Assembly: GCA_963556195.1 (NCBI GenBank)
Contig: OY744532.1
Coordinates: forward strand, 104,757,083-104,821,082
Reading direction: 5' to 3'
Origin: Sepiola atlantica
Taxonomy: Eukaryota > Mollusca > Cephalopoda > Sepiida > Sepiolidae
DNA length: 64,000 nucleotides
Position numbers and translations under genes: made by a program. Shown piece by piece: positions 47,201 through 58,685 of this stretch. How positions within the stretch are numbered: position 1 is the stretch's first letter; the number at the start of each line of letters is the position of its first letter. The notes beneath the pieces were generated by a model. The model was given only the letters and a program-made list of their open reading frames with translations. It made no database searches and was not told the origin of the DNA.

Positions 47201-47941
47201 ACCACCAATAAAAAGTGGTGACCCAACGATAAAGTGGTGACCCAACAATAAAAAGTGAGTGACCAACAATAAAATGGAGTGACTACCAATAAAAAGTGGT
47301 GACCCAACGATAAAACAGTGATTAAACCATAAAAAGTGGTGACCCAACAATAAAACGTAGTGACCCAACCAAAAAATGTGGTGACCCAAAACTAAAACGT
47401 AGTGACCCAACCATGAAACGTAGTGACCCAACCATAAAAAGTGGTGACCCAACAATAAAACGTAGTGACCCAGCAATAAAACGTAGTGACCCAATTATAA
47501 AAAGTGGTGACCCAACAATAAAGTGGTGACCCAACCAAAAAAGTGGTGACCCAGCAATAAAACGTAGTGACCCAACCAAACAAGTGGTGACCCAACAATA
47601 AAAAGTGGTGACCCAACAATAAAATCGTGACCCTACAATAAAAAGTGGTGACCCAGCAATAAAACGTAGTAACCCAACAATAAAACGTAGTGACCCAACC
47701 ATAAAAAGTGGTGACCCAACAATAAAACGTAGTGACCTATCCATAAAACGTAGTGACCAACAATAAAACGTAGTGACCCAACCATAAAAAGTGGTGACCA
47801 CACAATAAAATCGTGACCCAACAATAAAAAGTGGTGACCCAACAATAAAACGTGGTGACCCAACTATAAAAAGTGGTGACCCAACAATAAAAAGTGGTGA
47901 CCCAATAATAAAATTTAGTGACCTACCCATAAAACGTAGTG
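41236..47941 (+). repeat. 3353-bp tandem duplication inside the 21-bp satellite
   Basis: Positions about 41236-44588 and 44589-47941 match at an offset of 3353 bp with few differences (for example GACCGCAC near 43988 versus GACCCAAC near 47341). Boundaries are approximate. Confidence 0.88.
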
Positions 47942-48102
47942 ACCAAACAATAAAACGTAGTGACCCAACCAAAAAATGTGGTGACCCAACAATAAAACGT
48001 AGTGACCCAGCAATAATAAGTGGTGACCCAACGATAAAACATAGTGATTAAACCATAAAAAGTGGTGACCCAACAATAAAAAGTGGTGACCCGACAATAA
48101 AA

Positions 48103-50836
48103 CACCTACCCACTATAGGAGTATGTGACACAAGGTCGGAAAGTGGGATTTGAAAAGCCAGCGCCCGAGAACGTGAGCGCTTTAGCCATTAAAAATTGCC
48201 TGGACAGCCCCGTCGGCATTCCCCGGTAGGGGCGCCTCAGGCAGTAAGCTATCAACTTACTCCTCCCCAAAGAGGAGAGGCAAAGCCTGGGAGGGTGGAC
48301 CTCCTAGAACTGCACAGGATAGACCCATAGACCGGCGGAATCATGCCCCGAAGGCCAAGACAACACCGGTCTATAGGGTGTAGTATCCGTCGGAACAGGT
48401 ACCACACGTGGACACTCACATGATAGGAGTGTCCTCGATATTTAACACCTACCCACTATAGGAGTATATGACACAATGGCGGAAAGTGGGATTTGAAAAG
48501 CCAGCGCCCGAGAACGTGAGCGCTTTAGCCATTAAAAATTGCCTGGACAGCCCCGTCGGCATTCCCCGGTAGGGGCGCCTCAGGCAGTAAGCTATCAACT
48601 TACTCCTCCCCAAAGAGGAGAGGCAAAGCCTGTGAGGGTGGACCTCCTAGAACTGCACAGGACAGACCCATAGACCGGCGGAATCATGCCCCGAAGGCCA
48701 AGACAACACCGGTCTATAGGGTGTAGTATCCATCGGAACAGATACCACACGTGGACACTCACATGATAGGAGTGTCCTCGATATTTAACACCTACCCACT
48801 ATAGAAGTATGTGACACAAGGTCGGAAAGTGGGATTTGAAAAGCCAGCGCCCGAGAACGTGAGCGCTTTAGCCATTAAAAATTGCCTGGACAGCCCCGTC
48901 GGCATTCCCCGGTAGGGGCGCCTCAGGCAGTAAGCTATCAACTTACTCCTCCCCAAAGAGGAGAGGCAAAGCCTGGGAGGGTGGACCTCCTAGAACTGCA
49001 CAGGACAGACCCATAGACCGGCGGAATCATGCCCCGAAGGCCAAGACAACGCCGGTCTATAGGGTGCAGTATCCATCGGAACAGATACCACACGTGGACA
49101 CTCACATGATAGGAATGTCCTCGATATTTAACACCTACCCACGTTAGGAGTATGTGACACAAGGTCGGAAAGTGGGATTTGAAAAGCCAGCGCCCGAGAA
49201 CGTGAGCGCTTTAGCCATTAAAAATTGCCTGGACAGCCCCGTCGGCATTCCCCGGTAGGGGCGCCTCAGGCAGTAAGCTATCAACTTACTCCTCCCCAAA
49301 GAGGAGAGGCAAAGCCTGGGAGGGTGGACCTCCTAGAACTGCACAGGACAGACCCATAGACCGGCGGAATCATGCCCCGAAGGCCAAGACAACGCCGGTC
49401 TATAGGGTGCAGTATCCATCGGAACAGATACCACACGTGGACACTCACATGATAGGAATGTCCTCGATATTTAACACCTACCCACGTTAGGAGTATGTGA
49501 CACAAGGTCGGAAAGTCGGATTTGAAAAGCCAGCGCCCGAGAACGTGAGCGCTTTAGCCATTAAAAATTGCCTGGACAGCCCCGTCGGCATTCCCCGGTA
49601 GGGGCGCCTCAGGCAGTAAGCTATCAACTTACTCCTCCCCAAAGAGGAGAGGCAAAGCCTGGGAGGGTGGATTTCCTAGAACTGCACAGGACAGACCCAT
49701 AGACCGGCGGAATCATGCCCCGAAGGCCAAGACAACACCGGTCTATAGGGTGTAGTATCCATCGGAACAGATACCACACGTGGACACTCACATGATAGGA
49801 ATGTCCTCGATATTTAACACCTACCCACTATAGGAGTATGTGACACAAGGTCGGAAAGTGGGATTTGAAAAGCCAGCGCCCGAGAACGTGAGCGCTTTAG
49901 CCATTAAAAATTGCCTGGACAGCCCCGTCGGCATTCCCCGGTAGGGGCGCCTCAGGCAGTAAGCTATCAACTTACTCCTCCCCAAAGAGGAGAGGCAAAG
50001 CCTGGGAGGGTGGACCTCCTAGAACTGCACAGGATAGACCCATAGACCGGCGGAATCATGCCCCGAAGGCCAAGACAACACCGGTCTATAGGGTGTAGTA
50101 TCCATCGGAACAGATACCACACGTGGACACTCAGATGATAGGAATGTCCTCGATATTTAACACCTACCCACTATAGGAGTATGTGACACAAGGTCGGAAA
50201 GTGGGATTTGAAAAGCCAGCGCCCGAGAACGTGAGCGCTTTAGCCATTAAAAATTGCCTGGACAGCCCCGTCGGCATTCCCCGGTAGGGGCGCCTCAGGC
50301 AGTAAGCTATCAACTTACTCCTCCCCAAAGAGGAGAGGCAAAGCCTGGGAGGGTGGACCTCCTAGAACTGCACAGGACAGACCCATAGACCGGCGGAATC
50401 ATGCCCCGAAGGCCAAGACAACACCGGTCTATAGGGTGTAGTATCCATCGGAACAGATACCACACGTGGACACTCACATGATAGGAATGTCCTCGATATT
50501 TAACACCTACCCACATTAGGAGTATGTGACACAAGGTCGGAAAGTGGGATTTGAAAAGCCAGCGCCCGAGAACGTGAGCGCTTTAGCCATTAAAAATTGC
50601 CTGGACAGCCCCGTCGGCATTCCCCGGTAGGGGCGCCTCAGGCAGTAAGCTATCAACTTACTCCTCCCCAAAGAGGAGAGGCAAAGCCTGGGAGGGTGGA
50701 CCTCCTAGAACTGCACAGGACAGACCCATAGACCGGCGGAATCATGCCCCGAAGGCCAAGACAACACCGGTCTATAGGGTGTAGTATCCATCGGAACAGA
50801 TACCACACGTGGACACTCACATGATAGGAATGTCCT
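48103..50836 (-). repeat. Eight 343-bp U2-joined tandem units (family B), inverted
   Basis: CACCTACCCACTATAGG recurs every 343 bp from 48103; the eighth unit is cut at about 50836. On the minus strand each unit has GGTATCTGTTCCGATGG (U2 nucleotides about 36-45 joined to family B). A long stem follows (ATAGACCGG paired with CCGGTCTAT), then GCAGTTCTAGGAGGTCCA, the CTCCTC/GAGGAG hairpin, GCCTGAGGCGCCCCTACC, and a terminal hairpin GGACACTC/GAGTGTCC. Units differ at only a few bases, pointing to recent homogenisation. Short open frames are repeated in each unit and not credible. Confidence 0.93.
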
Positions 50837-51235
50837 CTCTTTGAGTCTTTGCAAACATGGTATTTATTATAGATGGTTGCTTCCATTAGTTCTTCAATAG
50901 GGTTGATTTGTACCCCACAACACCCTCCTCCCGAGCTTTTCATTCCCCTGGAATGATCGTATAGCTCTTTTTCCTGGGATTGATCTCTATGGGATCGATC
51001 CTTTTTCTTTCTCTGGAAGATCGGCGTTGTCCGGCTGCTTGTGGTATTTACCAGGTCGAACGTGTCATATATATGGTCCATTACTTCTTCTTGTTCAACA
51101 GGAGGTTGTCTGTCGTCATCAGTGACACGTTACCGAATTTTGTTCAAATGCTTCTTGTGAGTGAATTTTGGACCTTCGATTATGTAAACCATTCGCCCGA
51201 TCCTCTGCTTGACCTTTCCTAGTTCTCACATCATA
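50837..51235 (-). mobile_element. Ty3/gypsy-type retrotransposon scrap (integrase tail and LTR start)
   Basis: Read from 51222 down, the minus strand encodes RIGRMVYIIEGPKFTHKK then HLNKIR. This resembles the C-terminal end of Ty3/gypsy-type integrases. After one in-frame stop the frame continues with TDDDRQPPVEQEEVMD. A purine tract GGGAGGAGGG near 50932-50925 is followed by TGTTGTGGGGTAC, which looks like a polypurine tract and the start of the 3' LTR. The LTR breaks off at about 50837 where the U2-headed repeats begin. The element is a non-functional fragment. Family assignment rests on motif resemblance only. Confidence 0.6.
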
Positions 51236-51796
51236 CTATTATTTTTCAACCATAAAACGTGGTGACCCAACCATAAAAAGTGGTGACCCAACAATAATAC
51301 GTAGTGACCCAGCAATAAAACGTGGTGACCCAACAATAAATCGTAGTGACCCAGCAATAAAAAGTGGTGACCCAACAATAAAAAGTGGTGATTTAACAAT
51401 AAATCGTAGTGACCCAACAATAAAACGTACTGACCCAACAATAAAACGTACTGACCAAACCATAAAATGAGGTGAACCAACAATAAAACGTAGTGCCCCA
51501 GCAATAAAAAGTGGTTACCCAACAATAAAACGTTGTGACCCAGCAAGAAAAAGTGGTGACCCAACCATAAAAAGTGGTTACTAACAATAAAAGTGGTGAC
51601 CCAGCAATAAGAAGTGGTGACTCAACAATAAAACGTTGTGACCCAACCAAAAAAAGAGGTGAGCCAACAATAAAACGTAGTGACCCAACCATAAAAAGTG
51701 GTTACCCAACAATAAAAGTGGTGACTCTGCAATAAAAAGTGGTGACGCGACAAATAAACGTAGTGACCTAACCATAAAAAGTGCTAACCCAACAAG
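51236..51796 (+). repeat. 21-bp satellite, second block
   Basis: About 27 more monomers of the CGTAGTGACCCAACAATAAA type, separated from the main array by the U2-headed repeats and the Ty3/gypsy scrap. Confidence 0.95.
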
Positions 51797-52040
51797 AAAA
51801 ATCGTGTGTGTAACATCTTTATATTGAAACTTCTATTTCTCTCCCTCTCTCTATAGCCGTCTTATTATCTTTCTACTTTTTTCTTCCCTGGTCGCCCTAT
51901 TTCACCGCTACTTACTCATTTTGTCTTTTGCGAAAGCTGCTTCTTCCCAACCATTTCATTCTACGTTTCCCAGGGCAATAGTATGACATATTTATATAAA
52001 AAGTACCACTTCTGTCTGCGCCTGCTATATAGGTACTTAT
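51797..52040 (+). repeat. CTAGCGGGG module, copy 4 (5'-truncated)
   Basis: Begins within the module at AAATCGTGTGTGTAACATC, lacking the CTAGCGGGG part, directly after the 21-bp satellite. It continues normally to CTATATAGGTACTTAT. Confidence 0.85.
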
Positions 52041-52660
52041 ATCCGCCCCGGTGTTCATACTATATACATACCTATCGCCGCCCCAGTGCACATAATATAT
52101 ACATACCTATCACAACCCCGGTGCAGATACTATATAAGTACCTATCGCCGCCCCGGTGCGAATGCTAAATACGTACTTTTTGCTGCCTTGGTGCCCATTC
52201 TATATATGTACCTATCGCCGCCCCGGTGCGCGTTCTATGTACGTTCTGATCGCCGCCCTGGAGCGCATGCTAAATACATACCTATCACCGCACTGGTGTG
52301 CATGCTATATACGTACTTATTGCCGCCCATGTGCACATGATATATATGTACCTATTGCCGACCCGGTGTGCATACTACATATGTACCTATCGCTGCCCCA
52401 GTGCAAATACTAAATATGTACATATCGCCGACCCGGTGCGAATGCTAAATACACACCTATCGCCACCGCTATGCACTACTATATATGTACCTATTGCCAC
52501 CCCAGTGCACATAATATATATATACCTATCGCCGGCCCAGTGCGCATACTATATTAGTACCTATCGCCACTGTGGTGCGCATACTATATACTTACCTATC
52601 TCTGCAAGGGCACACATACTGTATATGTACCTATCTCCAGCGTAGTTCGCATACCTAAGA
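52040..52660 (+). repeat. 35-bp minisatellite (block 3)
   Basis: About 17 units with CTATCGCCGCCCCGGTGC and ACTATATA; units vary at CpG sites. Confidence 0.92.
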
Positions 52661-52795
52661 ACTCATTAATACGCCCCTGTCGTGTCAGAAATACAAAATA
52701 GTGTTCATTCATGTATTGTCACTATCATAAATATAAATATTTTTAGTTAAGAAAAAAAAAATACATTTTTTTTGCTCCCCCAAGAAAATTTTTTT
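52661..52795. other. AT-rich spacer
   Basis: Short non-coding stretch with A and T runs; nothing recognised. Confidence 0.5.
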
Positions 52796-52970
52796 TTCAT
52801 CCTGTAGAAGCGCCCCTAGGCCCTATACTGCAGAAGCACCCATGGCCCCTATTCTACATAAGCCTCCGGGTCCTATATTGTAGAAGCACCCTCGGTGCTG
52901 GGTCCTATGTTGTAGAAGCACATCTGGTCCCTATACTGGAGAAGCACCCATTGTCCCTATTCTGTAGAAA
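52796..52970 (+). repeat. Minisatellite with GTAGAAGC core
   Basis: About five degenerate units of 27-40 bp such as CTATACTGCAGAAGCACCC and GGCCCCTATTCTAC. Related to 29631-29845 and 56066-56730. Confidence 0.8.
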
Positions 52971-53655
52971 CCTAAATTGTGTTTTTAACATGAGTTATCG
53001 TACTTCCTTAGCTATCCTCTAACAAATAAATTTCATTGTTTTATGAACTTGAGGTATTACGTAATTAAATTACAATATGACTCAGCAATTTCAAATTACT
53101 ATAAAATATAATGAAAAATAACTGAAAAGCCCCCCACCCTGATGAAATATGTCCCATGGACCCCTAAGTGTAAGTTTATAGATTCGGGAATACTCTCATC
53201 ATCTTACTCTGTGAAGTTTACATAAGAATACACTTTTATATGTTATGTATATTCTCTAACCTTGTTTTAAAAACCTAAATTGTGTTTTTAAACATGAGTT
53301 ATCGTTCTTCCTTAGCTCTCCTCTAACAAATAAATTTCATTAAAAATGATGAATTGTTTTATGAACTTGAGGTATTACGTAATTAAATTACAATATGACT
53401 CAGCAATTTCAAATTACTATAAAATATAATGAAAAATAACTGACCCCCCCCCCTGGATTAAATATGTCCCATGGACCCCTAAGTGGTAAGTTTATAGATC
53501 GGGAATACTCTCATCATCTTACTCTGTGAAGTTTACATAAGAATACACTTTTATATGTTATGTATATTCTCTAACCTTGTTTTAAAAACCTAAATTGTGT
53601 TTTTAAACGTGAGTTATCGTTCTTCCTTAGCTATCCTCGAACAAATAATTTCAAG
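52971..53655 (+). repeat. Approximately 303-315-bp tandem duplication
   Basis: CCTAAATTGTGTTTTTAA recurs at 52971, 53274 and 53589. Two full units and the start of a third share TGAGTTATCGTTCTTCC, GAGGTATTACGTAATT and ATGTCCCATGGACCCC. The unit is AT-rich and non-coding. The third unit is cut at about 53655 by the family B repeat. Confidence 0.92.
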
Positions 53656-53920
53656 TGGTACTTGAAAAGCCAGCGCCCGAGAAGGTGAGCACTCTGGCCA
53701 TTAAAAATTTCCTGGGCAGCTCTGTCGGGATTCCCCGGTAGGGCGCTTCAGGCAGTAAGCAATACACTTACTCCTCCTCAAAGAGGGGAGGCAAAGCCTG
53801 GGAGGGTGCACCTCCTAGAACTGCACAGGACAGACCCATAGACCGGTGGAATGAAGCCCCGAAGGCCAAGACGATACCAGTCCATGGGGTGCACGATGGG
53901 TATCCATCGTAAATCAAAAA
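53656..53920 (-). repeat. U2-joined structured repeat (family B), copy 3
   Basis: Includes the part AAAGCCAGCGCCCGAG, otherwise seen in the 343-bp units, and continues through GAGGCAAAGCCTGGGAGG to TGCACGATGGGTATCC. It is therefore longer on its outer side than copies 1, 2 and 4. Confidence 0.85.
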
Positions 53921-53955
53921 AGATACTACACTAATACTAAACAGATACTACATTA
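53921..53955 (-). pseudogene. Degenerate inverted U2 5' end, copy 3
   Basis: Only two AGATACTACA fragments (complement of TGTAGTATCT) remain, separated by a rearranged segment; the GGCTAAGATC part is lost. Identified mainly by its position next to the conserved spacer. Confidence 0.55.
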
Positions 53956-54226
53956 ATGTCATTTTCGGTTTAAAAATTGGCGTATAAAAGCTATGTTGAA
54001 TTAGAGAAAAACGGCATAGGGGAGTCTAAAATTCTTTGTTGATCATCAAAACTCATGTAAGAATTTGTTAAATAGTATTATACAATGTTTGTTCAAAGAA
54101 AATCATAGTTATTATTACTTGTTAATTTATTAATGTAATTTGAACAGTGTCTAGTGGATAGACCGCTGTACTGTTGTATATTGGTTATAAATACTCCAGT
54201 AAATACATAAACATTTTGAATTTCGG
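53956..54226. promoter_or_regulatory. Spacer between divergent U2 ends, copy 3
   Basis: Homologous to 10169-10412. The forward-side GTGGATAGACCGCTGT and TATAAATACT are kept. The reverse-side AGACCG is altered (AACGGCATAGGGG on plus), consistent with decay next to the degenerate inverted U2. Confidence 0.55.
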
Positions 54227-54273
54227 GCGCTTTCTTGGCCTTTAGGCTAAGATCAAAGTGTAGTACCTGTTTC
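54227..54273 (+). pseudogene. U2 snRNA 5' end, forward (truncated), copy 3
   Basis: GCGCTTTCTTGGCCTTTA, GGCTAAGATCAAAGTG and TAGTACCTGTTTC match U2 nucleotides about 3-45 with a few changes. It joins the same non-U2 sequence as at 25339. Confidence 0.8.
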
Positions 54274-54435
54274 GGCATTTTATTGCTTTGAGATCAAGTG
54301 TATTATCTAGTCCTATCCGATAGGTGTCGATCTTACAATGTCGAATCAAAAATCAGATTATCATTTTATTTTTTAATCCCTTTTCCTGTGGCGACCTTCC
54401 TCTCCCCTAAAGTACAGGTCGGGATCTCTCTCTCT
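54274..54435 (+). repeat. Sequence joined to U2 at nucleotide 45, copy 2
   Basis: Matches 25339-25499 (GAGATCAAGTGTATTATCT, TCCTATCCGATAGGTGTCGA) and leads into the 51-bp minisatellite. Confidence 0.65.
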
Positions 54436-54815
54436 CACTGACGAATACTCCCCTCCCCAAAATTTCGCCTGAGGCGCTCACACCGGCGAATGCCGACACT
54501 CCCCCTCCCCAAATTTGGCCTGAGGCTCCCCACCGCCGAATGCTGACACTCCCCAGATTTGGCCTGAGGCGCTCATACCGGCGAATGCCGACATTCCTCC
54601 TCCCCAGATTTGGCCTGAAGCGCTCACACCGGCAAATGCCGACTCTCCCCCACTCCTAAATTTCGCCTGAGGCGCCCCACCGGCGAATGCCGACACTCCC
54701 CCTCCCCAAATTTGGCCTGAGGCGTCCCACCGGCGAATACCGATACTCGCCTCTACCCCAAAGTTTGCCTGAGGCGCTCACACCGGCTAATGCCGACCCC
54801 CCCCACAATTTGGCC
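54436..54815 (+). repeat. 51-bp minisatellite (block 3)
   Basis: About seven units with CGAATGCCGACACTCCCC and TTTGGCCTGAGGCG. Confidence 0.92.
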
Positions 54816-55247
54816 TGAAAGGAGGAGGTAATGCCTATCATGATAACAGAACGGCCATAGGAAGGGAGGGGGGAGGAATATCAGCGTCTATTAATAATTA
54901 AGAAAGAAAGTGTGGGAGTGAGAGGGAAAAAAGAAAGAAAGGAACAAATGGTTGTAGTGTGAGTGAATTTCTTCCTGCTACTCTCTGACGTAATTTCTGG
55001 TTTATCGTGACTTTGCATTATTTTTCAAATTATACATGATAGCATTGATTTATTCTTAAATTAGTACTAAACAACGTTGAAAAATGGAGTTAAAAGCCCC
55101 CCCCCCCCCCATTGGAGAAAAGTGCTCAGTCGACCTCGGAAGAGTCAATTTTTTTTTCCGGTTCCGAGATATTAGACGCGCCTGGGCTGGCCGGTTGGAA
55201 TGATGTCACCCGTGTGACCGTTTGTTGGGTACTTTCGGAGGAGAAGC

Positions 55248-55249
<2 letters not shown>
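54816..55249 (+). repeat. Conserved spacer, copy 3
   Basis: Matches 18501-18927 with small indels, including a C-run near 55098 and an extra AT-rich segment near 55025-55065. Confidence 0.85.
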
Positions 55250-55279
<30 letters not shown>

Positions 55280-55312
55280 CATACATACATACATACATAC
55301 ATACATACATAC
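55250..55312. repeat. (ACAT)n microsatellite
   Basis: About 15 ACAT repeats ending in ACAGACAGGTGGG. Confidence 0.97.
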
Positions 55313-55326
55313 AGACAGGTGGGATT

Positions 55327-55472
55327 TATATAATAGATTACTAAAACAGTTATTTTCGCATATAGTTCCTTCTTATATAGTATTACTAAAACAGTTATTT
55401 TCGCATATATTTCCTCCTTATATAGTATTACTAAAACAGTTATTTTCGCATATAGTTCCTCTTTATATAGTA
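55327..55472 (+). repeat. 45-bp tandem repeat, about three copies
   Basis: GTTATTTTCGCATATA starts at 55349, 55394 and 55439, exactly 45 bp apart. Same unit as at 6536-6637; inserted between the ACAT tract and the CTAGCGGGG module. Confidence 0.92.
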
Positions 55473-55785
55473 CTAGCGGGGCTACCCGGCGTTGCTCGGG
55501 GTCATAAAAACATATAATTGAGGAGAAATCGCGTGTATAACATCTTTATATTCAAACTTGTATTGCCCCCCCTCCTCTATAGCCGTCTATTTGTATTTCT
55601 ACCTTTCTCTTCCCTGGTCGCTCCATTTCACCGCTACTACTAATTTTGCCTTTTGGGAAGGCTGCTTCTTCCCCACCATTTCTCCTACGTTGCCCAGGGC
55701 AATAGTATGACATATTTATATAAAAAGTACCACCTCTATCTGCGCTTTCTATATAGGTACTTATCTCCGTTCCGGTATTCATACT
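55473..55785 (+). repeat. CTAGCGGGG module, copy 5
   Basis: Complete copy, closest in sequence to copy 2 at 19012 (shared TTTTGGGAAGGCTGCTTC). Confidence 0.85.
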
Positions 55786-56065
55786 ATATACCTATGTATC
55801 GCCACCGTGGTTCGCAGACTATATACGTACCTATCGTCGCCCCAGTGCGCATACTATATACGTACCTATTGCCGCCCCGGTGCATATACTATATAAGTAC
55901 CCATTGCTGCCCCGGTATGCATGCTATATACGTACCTATCGCTGCCCCGGTGTGAATGCAACATACGTACCTATTGCTGCCCCGGTGCAATGCTACATAT
56001 GTTCCTATCGCAGCTCCAGTGCGAATGCGAAATACGTACCAATCACCAGCCCAGTGCAGATACTA
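55785..56065 (+). repeat. 35-bp minisatellite (block 4)
   Basis: About eight units, very similar in order and sequence to 19325-19560, so these two blocks probably derive from one duplication. Confidence 0.92.
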
Positions 56066-56730
56066 TACCGCAGAAGCCTTGTGGTACTATACCGCAGAAG
56101 CTCCCCACCCCTGGTTGCTATACAGCGGAAGCCTCATGATTCTATACCGCAGAAGCACCCCCCTGGCTGCCATACCGCAGAAGAAACCCCCTGGGTTCCA
56201 TACCGCAGAAGCACCCCCCTGGGTGCATACCACAGAAGCCTCAGGTTCCTATACTGCAAAAACACCCCCCAGGTGCCATACAACAGAAGCACCCCTCCCC
56301 CCGTTGCTATACCGAAGAAGAACCCCCTGGTTGCTATACTGCAGAAGCCTCGTGGTCCTATACCGCAGAAGAACCCCCCACCTGTTGCTATACCGCAGAA
56401 GCCTTGTGGTCCTATACCGCAGAAGCATCCCACCCTTGGTTGCTATACCGCAGAAGCTTAAGATTCCTATACTGCAGAAGCACCCCCCGAGTGCAATACC
56501 ATAGAGGCACCCCTATACCGCAGACGCACCCCCTGAGGGCCATACCGCAGAAGCCCCAGGCTCCTATACCGCAGAAGCACCCCCCCCCTCCCCCGGTTGC
56601 TATACCGCAGAAACCTCAAGTTTCTATATTGCAGAACCACCCTCCGGTTGTTATACCACAGAAGTACCCCCCAGTTGCTATATTGCAGAAGCACCCCCCC
56701 CCCCCCGTTTCTATACAGCAGAAGCACACG
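56066..56730 (+). repeat. Minisatellite with TATACCGCAGAAGC core
   Basis: About 20 units of 27-40 bp: TATACCGCAGAAGC followed by a variable C-rich part such as ACCCCCCTGGTTGC. Frames with CAGAAG repeats (YRRS, PQK) are by-products. Confidence 0.92.
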
Positions 56731-56732
56731 CT

Positions 56733-56998
56733 AGGATATTGAGATGGCGTTAAAATAATTTCCAAACCTATCACTACAGTAGCTCTATCTAGGATATTGA
56801 GCACTTTTCTCCTGGACAACGCCGGCTACTTTGAAAGTCAAGGAGGCCTCCTAAGCACTACTGAAATCACTTAGGTATACATCCTTTTCATCTGCAAAAT
56901 AGTCCAAAGGGGAACGAAGATGGCATTAAAATATTTTCCAAACCTATCACTACAGTAGCTCAATCTAGGATATTGAGCACTTTTCTCCCACACAATTA
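56733..56998 (+). repeat. 179-bp satellite, short block 3
   Basis: About one and a half units of the 179-bp satellite between two minisatellites, broken at both ends. Confidence 0.9.
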
Positions 56999-57002
56999 AC
57001 GT

Positions 57003-58685
57003 TGAAAAAATGGATATGTATCATGGATATGTATCATGTATCATGTATATGTATCATGTATATGTATCATGTATATATATCGTGTATCATGTATATGTAC
57101 TATGTATATGTAGCATGTATATGTATCATGTATATGTATCATGTATATGTAGCATGTATATGTATCATGTGTATGTATCATGTATACGTATATGTATCAT
57201 GGATATGTATCATGTATAGGTATATATATATATCATGTATCGTGGATATGTATATGTATTATGTATCATGGATATGTATCATGTATCATGGATATGTATC
57301 ATGTATCATGGACATGTATCATGGATATGTATCATGTATATGTATTATGGATATGTATCATGTATATGTATAATGTATATGTATCATGTATGTGTATATG
57401 TATCATGGATATGTATATGTATCATGTGTCATGGACATGTATCATGGATATGTATCATGTATCATGGATATGTATCATGTATCATGGATATGTATCATGG
57501 ATATGTATCATGTATCATGGATATGTATAATATATCATGGATATGTATCATGTATCATGGATATGTATCATGTATCATGGATATGTATCATGGATATGTA
57601 TCATGTATCATGGATATGTATCATGAATATGTATCATGGATATGTATCATGGATATGTAGTATGTATCATGGATATGTATCATTGATATGTATCATGTAT
57701 CATAGGTATGTATCATGTATACTGTATCATGGATATGTATCATGTATATGTGTTATGTATCATAGATATGAATCATGTATCATGTATATGTATCATGTAT
57801 ATGTATATGTATCATGGGTATGTATATGTATCATGGGTATGTATCATGGATATATATCATGGATGTGTATCATCTATCCTTGATATGTATCATGTATATG
57901 TATCATGAGTATGTATCATGTATCATGGATATGTATATGTATCATGGATATATATATGTTTCATGGATATGTATCATGTATATGTATCATGTATCATATG
58001 TATCATGAATCCTGTATCATAGATATGTGTTATGTATCATAGATATGTATCATGGATATGTATCATGGATATGTATCATGGATATGTATATGTATCATGT
58101 ATCATTGATATGTATCATGTATCATAGATATGTATCATGTATATATATCATCGATATGTATCATGTATCACGGATATGTATCATGGATATGTATCATTTG
58201 TCATTGATATTTATTATGGATATGTATCATGTGTCATGTATATGTATCATGTATCATAGGTATGTATCATGTATCATGGATATGTATCGTTAATATGAAT
58301 CATGGATATGTATCATGGATATGTATCCTGGATATCTAATGTATCATGGATATGTATCATGGATATGTATCATGGATATGTATCATGGATATGTATAATG
58401 TATAATGGATATGTATAATGTATCATGGATATGTATCATGGATATGTATAATGTATCATTGATATGTATCATGTATAATGGATACGTATCATGTATCATG
58501 GATACGTATCATGTATCATGGATATGTATCATTTATATGTATCATGGATATGTATCATGTATCATTTGTCATAGATATGTATCATGTATCATAGATATGT
58601 AGTATGTATCATAGATATGTAGTATGTATCATAGATATGTATCATGTATATGTATCATAGATATGTATCATATATCATGTATCAT
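57003..58685 (+). repeat. ATATGTATCATG satellite, 1.7 kb
   Basis: A low-complexity array of TATGTATCATGGA and TATGTATCATGTATCA units (6- and 12-bp bases). Frames reading MYHGYVSCI exist in every register because units are multiples of three. At 58685 it joins the 30-bp satellite through a shared CATGGATATTCTTCATCA. Confidence 0.96.

Larger units (their letters stand above)
30341..48102 (+). repeat. 21-bp satellite, 17.8-kb array
   Basis: Roughly 840 tandem monomers of consensus CGTAGTGACCCAACAATAAA plus A. Common variants are AGTGGTGACC, CAACCATAAA, CAGCAATAAA and short forms such as AAAGTGGTGACC. Because 21 is divisible by three, the minus strand shows long frames repeating seven residues (LLGHYVL, VGSLRFI, CWVTTFY). 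These are not credible genes: they exist in all three minus frames and switch with each indel. The array is capped on the right by the 343-bp U2-headed repeats. Confidence 0.97.

Noticed and set aside
30341..48102. Telomeric or subtelomeric repeat
   Set aside because: No TTAGGG-type or other known telomere repeat is present. The 21-bp unit does not resemble one, though a subtelomeric location cannot be excluded.
30343..48105. Dozens of minus-strand frames of 60-282 codons (GHYVLLLGHHF, VGSLRFIVGSP types)
   Set aside because: They follow from a 21-bp repeat period without stops; all three minus frames are open in pieces and switch at indels, so no protein-level constraint is visible.
48300..48420. 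Self-cleaving ribozyme in the stem-rich U2-headed unit
   Set aside because: I found no hammerhead core (CTGATGA with GAAA) or other known ribozyme motif, only paired stems.
48103..50836. CRISPR-like regular array
   Set aside because: Units are 343 bp and nearly identical throughout, with no short repeat plus unique spacer pattern; the DNA is eukaryotic.
57002..58602. Plus-strand frames with MYHGYVSCI repeats
   Set aside because: Low-complexity ATATGTATCATG repeats read as peptide in any register; no domain or consistent frame.
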